This document shows, in pieces, positions 17,068-23,721 of a DNA stretch of 29,288 bases; the first letter of the stretch is position 1; every line of letters begins with the position of its first letter. The stretch is from NCBI GenBank assembly GCA_910588795.1, contig CAJURI010000030.1, forward strand, positions 1 through 29,288, given 5' to 3'. The notes under the pieces were generated by a model, which was not told the DNA's origin, did not search any database, and worked only from the letters and a program-made list of their open reading frames with translations. The translations under genes and the position numbers were made by a program. The stretch is from an uncultured Duncaniella sp. (lineage in GTDB: Bacteria > Bacteroidota > Bacteroidia > Bacteroidales > Muribaculaceae).

Positions 17068-17138
17068 GCCCACTCATGCAAAATAATGTTAAAAACGGCA
17101 CATGTGGCGGCAAAAGCACCTCAGGGATGATGACGGAC

Positions 17139-18431
17139 TCATCCCACAGTCCTCACAGCCTTGTCGTCTCTCGCACCACGGAACGAGTTGAACGTCCCGA
17201 ATATATCCAGCAGAGCTATGGCGGAGTTACGCACCTGATTCTCATATAGCGATGCCGACATATTGCTCCCCGCAGGCTGCCCCTGAAGAGCAGTCGTCAC
17301 TCCCGATATCTGACGAAACATCTGCATCTCGATATCAAGAAGCTGCGACGCACCCTCGCTGCGAGCCGGAGAGACCACCTCGGAAGGCATCCTCGACGCC
17401 CGGCCGTTGACAGGGATCACAGCTCCCGGCTTGCTCCACATCCTTATGGCATGCTCAAACGAGCATCCGGCCGGCAAAGCATCGACAGGGAAGAGCAACG
17501 CCCCCTTGGCACTGTGGGCGAGGATATGGTCGATCATGGTGATGAGATGGTTGATATGCCTCTGCTGGTCTATGACATCTTCGATGAAGGGGTGCACCTC
17601 GCCGTCGGTCAGCGGATAGAGATTAACCACAAAGGGGTGCGAACCATGGCTGTAGGGCGACACGGTCTCGTCAATGAGAGTGCCGTCAGGGGTGAAGAAA
17701 CGCCCGTGCCACGCGCCTCCGGTGCGCCCCTCACCCTCGAATGTCCACGACTCTATGACGCGACAAAGCGAAGGATCCGACGCCGCGTCAAACAGCACAC
17801 CCTCGCCGCACCGGCCCACCGGCGACGACGGCAGCAGCCCCAGGCGCGGACGCATGGCCACCGTGTTGCTGAACGCATGCGATATGTCACGGAGCCGGCG
17901 GCGGTTATTATGGCCGAAACGCATCCTCATCTCATGGAGCGACATCTCGTGGAGCATCCCCACAAGGCGTATGTCCGACCCTCGTGGATCAAGATAACGG
18001 TTGCAGAAGAAACGGTCAGGGTTGACATTGTCCACCCACACGCCGGAGCCTTCAAAGCGGCGTTCATAGCTTACCTTCTGCACAGCACATCCGGAGATAA
18101 GAAACTCCTCGAGAGCACGTGCATCCAGCTCGTCGAGCCTGTTGGCACGGTATATCCCCTCCAGGCGTCCGTCACGCTCACCGCTTTCATCCTTAAGGTC
18201 ACTGCGGAAACGCCCCACCACGCTTTTGACAAGCGAGCGGATGAGATTGTTGGTGAGGGGACGGCGTCCGCACTTGAGCGCATACTCCTCCTCGGAAAGG
18301 CAATTGCCGTCAAGGTCGCGGACCACATCGTCCCATTGCCGGCCGTAAGTGAAACGTTTGAGCCGACGGCGCGTCGCACGTATATCGCCGCAAGCCTCCC
18401 AGGCCGCGCGCGATGATTCAAGTAGTGTCAT
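17139..18431 (-). CDS. Phage portal-like protein, short at its C-terminus
   Basis: Portal proteins form the dodecameric ring at one vertex of tailed-phage heads through which DNA is packaged. This 430-residue protein has the layout of the P22-like portals of Bacteroidales phages: a charged N-terminal helix with FTYGRQWDDVVRDLDGN, then RRPLTNNLIRSLVKSVVGRF (residues about 56-75), a beta-rich wing (VQKVSYERRFEGSGVWVDNV), and a C-terminal stem or crown region (EDVIDQQRHINHLITMIDHI; FRQISGVTTALQGQPAGSN; LLDIFGTFNSFRGARDD). It stops about 8 residues after the last element, where portals I recall continue, so it may be truncated. No terminase, protease, capsid or tail gene is near. The frame is otherwise intact, with host-like base use, suggesting domestication or a slow remnant. 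It begins 14 bases after the upstream gene. Portal family assignment is from pattern memory only. Confidence 0.72.
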   Translation of the reverse strand: MTLLESSRAAWEACGDIRATRRRLKRFTYGRQWDDVVRDLDGNCLSEEEYALKCGRRPLTNNLIRSLVKSVVGRFRSDLKDESGERDGRLEGIYRANRLDELDARALEEFLISGCAVQKVSYERRFEGSGVWVDNVNPDRFFCNRYLDPRGSDIRLVGMLHEMSLHEMRMRFGHNNRRRLRDISHAFSNTVAMRPRLGLLPSSPVGRCGEGVLFDAASDPSLCRVIESWTFEGEGRTGGAWHGRFFTPDGTLIDETVSPYSHGSHPFVVNLYPLTDGEVHPFIEDVIDQQRHINHLITMIDHILAHSAKGALLFPVDALPAGCSFEHAIRMWSKPGAVIPVNGRASRMPSEVVSPARSEGASQLLDIEMQMFRQISGVTTALQGQPAGSNMSASLYENQVRNSAIALLDIFGTFNSFRGARDDKAVRTVG

Positions 18432-18445
18432 ATTCTCAACAGGAT

Positions 18446-18988
18446 TTAAATGGATAGGTCAATGGACGACACGCCGCTCAGGGCGGCACTGTCAAAAACG
18501 TACTCACCGTCGCGCCTCACCGCACACGAGAGCGTCACCAGCCTGTCGGTCTGCGATGCGGGATACAGTGACAACACACCGTCAGTATGCATCACGGCCA
18601 CCGGAGAGCCGGCACACGCACGGGTGTAAGGGTGCTGCTGCATCAGAGCGCGACGGCTGTCGGGATCGCGCAGTATACAGGCTGGGCGGCTCCAGCCCGA
18701 AAGCTTTACAGCCAGCACCCTGACCACTTCAGGAGGCAGAGCCAACGTTACCGCCCCGCCGTCCGGGACTGGCATATCGACCGATGCCGCCATATCCTCG
18801 GGGGCGAGCATGGCTGTGTCGGCCTCAAGCAGTAGGCGCAGATACCAGTCATCCATTTCGGCAAGAAGGATCGGGTCAAGGTCCATTCCATCGGACCTTT
18901 GTACGGAAGTGTCGGTGCGCAGAGGGGAATATCCGCGGAGGATGCGCCACAGTGCAAGAAACTCGTCGCGTGTAAGGTGTAACTTCAT
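18446..18988 (-). CDS. Unknown first gene of the portal-like cassette
   Basis: A 180-residue cytosolic protein that I cannot assign. The start at 18988 begins MKLHLTRDEFLALWRILRGY; longer readings only extend into the bioB promoter region. The N-terminal 60 residues are helical (DPILLAEMDDWYLRLLLEAD), the rest beta-rich (GAVTLALPPEVVRVLAVKLS; SPVAVMHTDGVLSLYPA; DRLVTLSCAVRR). The helical-then-beta plan and its place beside a portal-like gene would be compatible with a neck or tail-accessory protein; no motif proves that. The gene is divergent from bioB with a -7 box at 19052-19059 and runs into the portal-like gene after 14 bases. Confidence 0.6.
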   Translation of the reverse strand: MKLHLTRDEFLALWRILRGYSPLRTDTSVQRSDGMDLDPILLAEMDDWYLRLLLEADTAMLAPEDMAASVDMPVPDGGAVTLALPPEVVRVLAVKLSGWSRPACILRDPDSRRALMQQHPYTRACAGSPVAVMHTDGVLSLYPASQTDRLVTLSCAVRRDGEYVFDSAALSGVSSIDLSI

Positions 18989-19051
18989 AGGGATGGTTGA
19001 GTGTGTGAAAAAAAAGTATGTAAAAAAAAAGCATTGATAGGTATGATGCCA

Positions 19052-19059
19052 CAAAGTTA
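19052..19059 (-). promoter_or_regulatory. -7 box of the portal-like cassette
   Basis: TAACTTTG on the minus strand matches TAnnTTTG exactly and lies 63 bases upstream of the cassette's first ATG (18988). The leader between them contains two runs of T (eight and nine). No convincing TTTG was found at -33. Confidence 0.5.
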
Positions 19060-19083
19060 GTCTCACAGACCGGGGGCGACAGT

Positions 19084-19096
19084 GCGATAATATCGC
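19084..19096. promoter_or_regulatory. Perfect 13-bp dyad between divergent promoters
   Basis: GCGATA-A-TATCGC is a perfect 6-bp inverted repeat with a 1-base centre, within a wider GGGCGA...TCGCCC pairing (19074-19098). It stands between the portal-cassette -7 box and that of bioB, where a repressor could act on either. It does not resemble the BirA operator I know. Operator role is inferred only from symmetry and position. Confidence 0.35.
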
Positions 19097-19126
19097 CCTT
19101 CGATAGGATAATTCTGCGAAAAAAAG

Positions 19127-19134
19127 TAATTTTG
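19127..19134 (+). promoter_or_regulatory. -7 box of bioB, nearly abutting the start codon
   Basis: TAATTTTG fits the Bacteroidetes -7 consensus and ends only 5 bases before the bioB ATG at 19140. Transcription would start at or beside the start codon, giving a leaderless or nearly leaderless message. A weaker box TAATTCTG lies at 19109-19116 and would give a normal short leader. No clear -33 element. Confidence 0.45.
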
Positions 19135-19139
19135 CAGCC

Positions 19140-20117
19140 ATGGACACACAACATATACATGACATAACAGAGCGCGTGCTTGCCGGAGGGGAGATCACAT
19201 CCCGCGAGGCTCTCGCGCTCGACTGCATGACCCCTGAAGAGAGCCTGGCACTGCGTGAATCCGCCGCAAGGGTCACATCTCATTTCAGCTCACGCGTGTT
19301 TGACTCCTGCTCCATCATCAACGCCCGTTCCGGCAGATGCCCCGAGGATTGCAAGTGGTGCGCACAGTCAGCCCACTATGGCACCACCATACACACCTAT
19401 CCGCTCGTTGACCGCGACACATGCATGGAGATGGCGGCCCACAACCGCAACGCAGGGATACGCCGTTTCTCCCTCGTCACAAGCGGACGCACCATCAAAG
19501 GGAACGCCCTCGACACCGTGTGCTCCTACTACTCGCGTCTGCGCATCGAGGAGCCGGGGATGTGCCTGTGCGCATCCATGGGGCTGCTTGATGACGATGC
19601 CATGGCAAAGCTGCGCAAAGCAGGGGTGCAACGCTACCACTGCAACATGGAGAGCTCACGGAGCTACTTCCCCACCCTGTGCACCACCCATACCCAGGAC
19701 GACAAGCTCACCACCATAGAGCGTGCGCGCCGGGCAGGATTCGAGATATGCTCAGGAGGCATCATAGGAATGGGCGAGACCATGCGCCAACGCATCGAAC
19801 TCGCCCTCGAACTGCGCGAGTTCTCACCTGTCAGCATCCCCATCAACGTTCTCCAGCCCATCCCGGGAACCCCTCTCGAAAACTCTAAGCCGGTTACCGA
19901 CGACGAGTATCTCGACACAGTGGCGATATTCCGCATGATACACCCGCGGGCAGTGCTGAGATTTGCCGGCGGACGTGCCAACATATCGCCGCAGGCCCAG
20001 CGCGAAGCCCTCAGGATAGCCATCAACGGCGCGATAATGGGCGACATGCTCACTACCGTGGGATCACAGATAGAGAGCGACAAAAAGATGGTAAAGGAGG
20101 CCGGATATGAATGGTGA
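19140..20117 (+). CDS. bioB: Biotin synthase, with an altered cysteine set
   Basis: BioB is a radical SAM enzyme that inserts sulfur into dethiobiotin to make biotin. The 325-residue protein has the SAM-cluster motif GRCPEDCKWCAQS (Cys67, 71, 74), AASMG-type strand with Cys144, EICSGGIIGMGET with Cys204, SIPINVLQPIPGTPL and the LRFAGGRAN strand with Arg274. Against Escherichia coli BioB, the first ligand of the auxiliary [2Fe-2S] cluster (Cys97) is Ser111 here, and a new Cys168 appears in RYHCNMESS where the classical enzyme has an Asn-His-Asn substrate-binding triplet; Cys57 is another extra. This agrees with the biotin synthases of obligate anaerobes reported to use a different auxiliary cluster. 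No other bio genes are near. Its last 11 bases overlap the ThiF-like gene. Confidence 0.93.
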   Translation: MDTQHIHDITERVLAGGEITSREALALDCMTPEESLALRESAARVTSHFSSRVFDSCSIINARSGRCPEDCKWCAQSAHYGTTIHTYPLVDRDTCMEMAAHNRNAGIRRFSLVTSGRTIKGNALDTVCSYYSRLRIEEPGMCLCASMGLLDDDAMAKLRKAGVQRYHCNMESSRSYFPTLCTTHTQDDKLTTIERARRAGFEICSGGIIGMGETMRQRIELALELREFSPVSIPINVLQPIPGTPLENSKPVTDDEYLDTVAIFRMIHPRAVLRFAGGRANISPQAQREALRIAINGAIMGDMLTTVGSQIESDKKMVKEAGYEW

Positions 20118-20820
20118 CGTGCGTTACCGAGGACACATCTCCCTGTGCGAGATCGATCTGCCGGGACAGAAACGCATATCCGGAGGACGTGTGCTCATAG
20201 TGGGGGCGGGAGGACTCGGATCGCCCGCATGCCTCTATCTGGCAGCCGCCGGCGTGGGGCATATAGCGGTGCTCGACCCCGACACGGTGAGCCTGAGCAA
20301 CCTCCAGCGGCAGATAATGCACGGCACCCCCGACCTCGGACGCCCCAAATCCCTCTCGGCCCGCGATTCCATGCTACGCATTAACCCCCTAATAACGGTA
20401 GAGCCTATCATAGGGAGCCTCACACCCGAAAATGCGGCAGAGATCATCGGTAGATATGACCTCACCCTCGACTGCACCGACAACCTCGCCACCCGTCTGC
20501 TCATCAACGACACATGCGTAGAGACGGGAAAGCCCTATGTTTTCGGGGCTGTAAGGCGTTTCGGCGGACAGGTGTTCACCCACATCCCCGGGAGTGCCGG
20601 CTACCGCGACATCTTCGGAGGAGAAGCCAATGAGGAGAGCGACGTGCCGTGTGCCGTAGACGGAGTGCTCAACACCATGGTGGGGGTGACCGGCGCGCTG
20701 CAGGCCACCGAAGCTGTGAAATACCTCGCCGGCACAGGCGACCTGCTCACCGACAGAATTCTCGTCATGGACGCAATCACCATGACATTCAACACTTTCA
20801 AGGTGACACGGCAAGAGTGA
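20107..20820 (+). CDS. ThiF/MoeB/HesA-family adenylyltransferase-like protein
   Basis: E1-like enzymes of this family adenylate the C-terminal Gly-Gly of a sulfur-carrier protein (ThiS or MoaD) to prepare it for thiocarboxylation. The 237-residue product shows the ATP-binding GAGGLGSP (residues 33-40), LDPDTVSLSNLQRQ (57-70), Lys81, DCTDN (122-126), and a candidate catalytic Cys182 in VPCAVDGVL, then TGALQATEAVKYL. The four cysteines that bind structural zinc in ThiF and MoeB are absent: the first pair's site reads GYRDIFGGE and no C-terminal CxxC exists. It overlaps bioB by 11 bases, so the two are co-translated, and no thiS, thiG or moaD is in the window. Partner protein unknown. A terminator follows directly. 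Confidence 0.88.
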   Translation: MNGDVRYRGHISLCEIDLPGQKRISGGRVLIVGAGGLGSPACLYLAAAGVGHIAVLDPDTVSLSNLQRQIMHGTPDLGRPKSLSARDSMLRINPLITVEPIIGSLTPENAAEIIGRYDLTLDCTDNLATRLLINDTCVETGKPYVFGAVRRFGGQVFTHIPGSAGYRDIFGGEANEESDVPCAVDGVLNTMVGVTGALQATEAVKYLAGTGDLLTDRILVMDAITMTFNTFKVTRQE

Positions 20821-20856
20821 AAGGGATCCGCATCCCCTTGCCGTATCGGATTTTTT
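20808..20856 (+). terminator. Intrinsic terminator of the bioB-thiF-like unit
   Basis: An 8-bp outer stem ACGGCAAG (20808-20815) pairs with CTTGCCGT (20837-20844) around an inner GGGAT-CCGC-ATCCC hairpin, then six Ts at 20851-20856. The stem starts inside the last codons of the ThiF-like gene. Its right arm overlaps the -33 box of the next promoter, so the two signals are fused. Confidence 0.7.
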
Positions 20857-20867
20857 ACTTACCTTTG
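20838..20867 (+). promoter_or_regulatory. Promoter of the MetE-like gene
   Basis: TTG at 20838-20840 and the perfect -7 box TACCTTTG at 20860-20867 are 19 bases apart, the expected Bacteroidetes spacing. The start codon at 20915 follows after 47 bases. Confidence 0.65.
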
Positions 20868-20914
20868 CACCGCAGAATATAAGAAGAGTTAGATTCATCA
20901 ATAAACTCACTATT

Positions 20915-22042
20915 ATGACTTTGACAAACCAATCATCACCTCGCGTGGAGATCGTAGGAAGCTTCCTGCCCCCCGAGGAACTCGAGCAGGCAATCGAACA
21001 GAAATGCCAGGGCAATCTCTCCATCGAAGAGCTACACTCCATAGAGGACCGCGTGATCGACCGTCTCATAGACCGTGAGATCGAAGCCGGTCTGAGCATC
21101 GTCACCGACGGCGAGATGCGCCGCAAGGCATGGGACCGCGACTTCTGGGAAGGATTCGAAGGGATGAAACGTGACCGCATCGACACCGGGCGCGTGTACC
21201 AGGATGACACCGTGCACCATGACCTCCTGCGCTTCAGCGGCCGAATAAAATACAATCCCGAACACCCGTTCTTCGAAAAATTCTCACATATGCAGGAGCT
21301 TGCCTCCGGACGTGCCAGCGTGCGCCAGACCATCCCCTCGCCGGGAGAACTGTACATGCGCATCATGCTCATGACCAACGGCGAACCGGGCAAGATATAT
21401 GAGTCGCCCGAGACTCTCGAGGAGGACATAATAGAAGCCTACCGCCTCACAATCGATGAGCTTTACAGGCGCGGATGCCGTTACATACAGCTCGACAGCT
21501 CCGTGTGGGGACGCCTGAGCGAACCTGAATTCGAGAAGATGCTTCTGCTCGGAGGCATGGATCCCGATGTCATAACCGACACTCTCCTCCACCTGCTCAA
21601 CACCACCCTCGCCGACACCCCCGATGACCTTGAAGTCACTCTAAGCATAGCCGCCGATGAGACACGCACACCGCGCTGGGGCGACGAAAAGGAGCTGCGC
21701 CACCTGATCAAGATGCTCGAGAATGTCGATGCCGACTCGTTCCTCCTGCCGTTTGATATCCGCGAGCCGCAGCACACCGAAGTGCTGAGCCATCTTCCCA
21801 AGGGCAAGCGTGTGATACTCGGACTCGTCGACGGAAGCATATCCGGACTTGAGAATGTCGATGATATTGTCGAGACTGTAAAGGCCGCGTCGCGCTATGT
21901 CGATCCCGCCTATATCTCGATAAGCCCCACCTGCGGATTCAAAGTGCGCAACCGTGAAAGCCAGGGTCTCAACTACGAGACACAGTGGGCCAAGATCAAC
22001 CTTCTTGAAGAGGCTGCCGAAAAGCTCCGCACTCAAGAATAA
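20915..22042 (+). CDS. MetE-like protein (cobalamin-independent methionine synthase C-terminal family) lacking zinc ligands
   Basis: The 375-residue protein matches the stand-alone MetE C-terminal barrel family (YxjG/YxjH type), which uses a zinc-bound thiol acceptor for methyl transfer. Visible landmarks: VGSFLPPEELEQA at residues 14-26, GLSIVTDGEMRRKAWDRDFW, TIPSPGELYMRI, CRYIQLDSSVWGRL, VILGLVDGSISGLEN and ISPTCGFKVRN (Cys340). In the usual family the strand HICRGN supplies the His and Cys zinc ligands; here that position reads SIAADE (residues 244-249), so only the distal Cys340 remains. Methionine synthesis by the normal zinc mechanism therefore seems unlikely, and the true reaction is unknown. 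It has its own promoter and is followed after 35 bases by the TlpA-like gene. Confidence 0.85.
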   Translation: MTLTNQSSPRVEIVGSFLPPEELEQAIEQKCQGNLSIEELHSIEDRVIDRLIDREIEAGLSIVTDGEMRRKAWDRDFWEGFEGMKRDRIDTGRVYQDDTVHHDLLRFSGRIKYNPEHPFFEKFSHMQELASGRASVRQTIPSPGELYMRIMLMTNGEPGKIYESPETLEEDIIEAYRLTIDELYRRGCRYIQLDSSVWGRLSEPEFEKMLLLGGMDPDVITDTLLHLLNTTLADTPDDLEVTLSIAADETRTPRWGDEKELRHLIKMLENVDADSFLLPFDIREPQHTEVLSHLPKGKRVILGLVDGSISGLENVDDIVETVKAASRYVDPAYISISPTCGFKVRNRESQGLNYETQWAKINLLEEAAEKLRTQE

Positions 22043-22077
22043 GACCTTCCCCTCTCACCGTTTTTCATATCTCTCTT

Positions 22078-23715
22078 ATGACTCTACTCAAAAAGACAGT
22101 GCTGACTCTGGCGATACTTGCCTCAGGGGCATTGTCCGTGAATGCAGCCTCGCCGAGAATAATAGATCAGCCTTATTACAAGGAAAACAGCTCACAGCTG
22201 CTGAACATCGACTCCATTGAGCTCAGCGACACAGCGACCATACTCAATGCGAGTTTCTACAACAGCCCCGGCTACTGGGTAAGCCTCAACAAAGGGACAT
22301 ACCTGAAAGGCAGACAAACAGGCAGACGATACATTGCAGAGCCATCATACAGAGGGTACATTCTCGGTGACCGCTGCGTCATGCCAGAGAACGGCACAAT
22401 GCGAATCTCATTGAAGTTTCCTCCCCAGGAAAAGAACGACACGACAATCGATCTCATAGAGGAGGGGGCCGACGGATTCAGGATCCTGGGCGTCCACACC
22501 GGACTGTCGCCGGTAAAAAGCAAAATACACTGCCGGATCTCCGGCACTACCGACGATCCTAATTGCTCACGCCTCATACTCCTCCCCTGCTATTCGTCCC
22601 ACCATGTATGGAACAAGAAAATAATTCCTGTCAGAAACGGACGTTTCAGCCATGACCTTTATTGCGAACATCCGGAAATATACGAGCTTGCCGACGGTGC
22701 CGAATTCATGAACGGGAGCTTCCGCCCTATAGAATTCGTTGCCGAGGACGGTCCGGTAGAGATACGAGTGACCCACAACGGCGAAAACGTACAAACAGAT
22801 GTCAGCGGCGGAGAGATGAACGCCACTCTCTCCGACTTTCAGAAGTCACGCAAGGGACGAAGCGAAATAGCCATGATCGACTCCTTATATGAGGAGATGG
22901 AGACTCTGGATCGTAACAATCTGCTGCATTCAAAGGAATTCTCCGAAGTGATGGAAAAGCTGTCGCAAAGCGGCAACTCCCCGGAGGTGCGCAACGACCT
23001 CTTCCATAAGCGTGATTCCCTGGAGAACATCGACATGCAGTACACACCTGCCGGCAATATGCTGAAAAGCAAGATCGATTCCATTGCCAACAGAATGCGG
23101 CAGCTTGACATAAAATTTGCCCGGGAGCATGTGTCGGTCACGGGCATGGGGATATTGATGAGATACGCCTACTTTTACGGAAATAACATCGCCGACATAA
23201 TCGACGTTTACCGTGAAAGCTATTCGCAATGGGAGCCGGAGCACCCTTACTCCGTGACAATGGCCACAATCGCAGCCTCCGGAACAACCGGCAAGGGGGA
23301 CAGATTCATCGACTTCACGGCTCCGGACCTCAATGGCCGCGACATGACTCTATCAGAGCTAATCAGGGGAAAAATCGCGCTGGTTGACATGTGGGCATCC
23401 TGGTGCGGATCATGCCGCACCTTCTCCCGACAGGTCATCCCTATATATGAGGAATACAAGGACAAGGGATTCACCGTAGTAGGTATCGCACGTGAATACA
23501 AAAATACCGCAGCCCTGGAAAAAGCCATCAGCCGTGACGGATACCCGTGGCTCAACCTTGTGGAGATTGATGACCGCAACGGCATCTGGACCAGATACCG
23601 CATAGCCAATGCCGCCGGCGGCACATACCTGATAGACAGAAACGGAATAATCGTCGCCGTCAACCCTTCGATCTCCGAAGTGAAGGAATACCTGCGGAAT
23701 GTCTGCGGAAAGTAA
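22078..23715 (+). CDS. Secreted TlpA-like thiol-disulfide protein with a long N-terminal region
   Basis: The 545-residue protein begins with a signal peptide (LTLAILASGALSVNAAS), so it works in the periplasm. The N-terminal 280 residues are beta-rich and resemble the DUF4369 region often fused to Bacteroidetes TlpA proteins (RISGTTDDPNCSRLILLPCY; NGRFSHDLYCEHPEIYEL; VTHNGENVQTDVSGGEMNAT). A helical, probably coiled segment follows (residues about 255-350). The C-terminal 140 residues are a TlpA/AhpC-type thioredoxin fold with FTAPDLNGRDMTLSELIRGK, the redox motif WCGSC at 442-446, GIAREYKN and GGTYLIDRNG. The substrate of the redox site is unknown. The glycosyltransferase gene begins 6 bases after the stop. 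Confidence 0.87.
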   Translation: MTLLKKTVLTLAILASGALSVNAASPRIIDQPYYKENSSQLLNIDSIELSDTATILNASFYNSPGYWVSLNKGTYLKGRQTGRRYIAEPSYRGYILGDRCVMPENGTMRISLKFPPQEKNDTTIDLIEEGADGFRILGVHTGLSPVKSKIHCRISGTTDDPNCSRLILLPCYSSHHVWNKKIIPVRNGRFSHDLYCEHPEIYELADGAEFMNGSFRPIEFVAEDGPVEIRVTHNGENVQTDVSGGEMNATLSDFQKSRKGRSEIAMIDSLYEEMETLDRNNLLHSKEFSEVMEKLSQSGNSPEVRNDLFHKRDSLENIDMQYTPAGNMLKSKIDSIANRMRQLDIKFAREHVSVTGMGILMRYAYFYGNNIADIIDVYRESYSQWEPEHPYSVTMATIAASGTTGKGDRFIDFTAPDLNGRDMTLSELIRGKIALVDMWASWCGSCRTFSRQVIPIYEEYKDKGFTVVGIAREYKNTAALEKAISRDGYPWLNLVEIDDRNGIWTRYRIANAAGGTYLIDRNGIIVAVNPSISEVKEYLRNVCGK

Positions 23716-23721
23716 TGACCG

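Noticed and set aside
17451..18416. A 321-codon open frame on the plus strand, antisense to the portal-like gene
   Set aside because: It mirrors the GC-rich codon pattern of the minus-strand gene, shows no recognisable domain, and lacks a promoter. The minus frame has a coherent portal-like pattern.
20389..21429. A 346-codon minus-strand frame spanning the ThiF-like and MetE-like genes
   Set aside because: It crosses two real plus-strand genes and their terminator and promoter; its Ser/Arg-rich translation is typical of a shadow.
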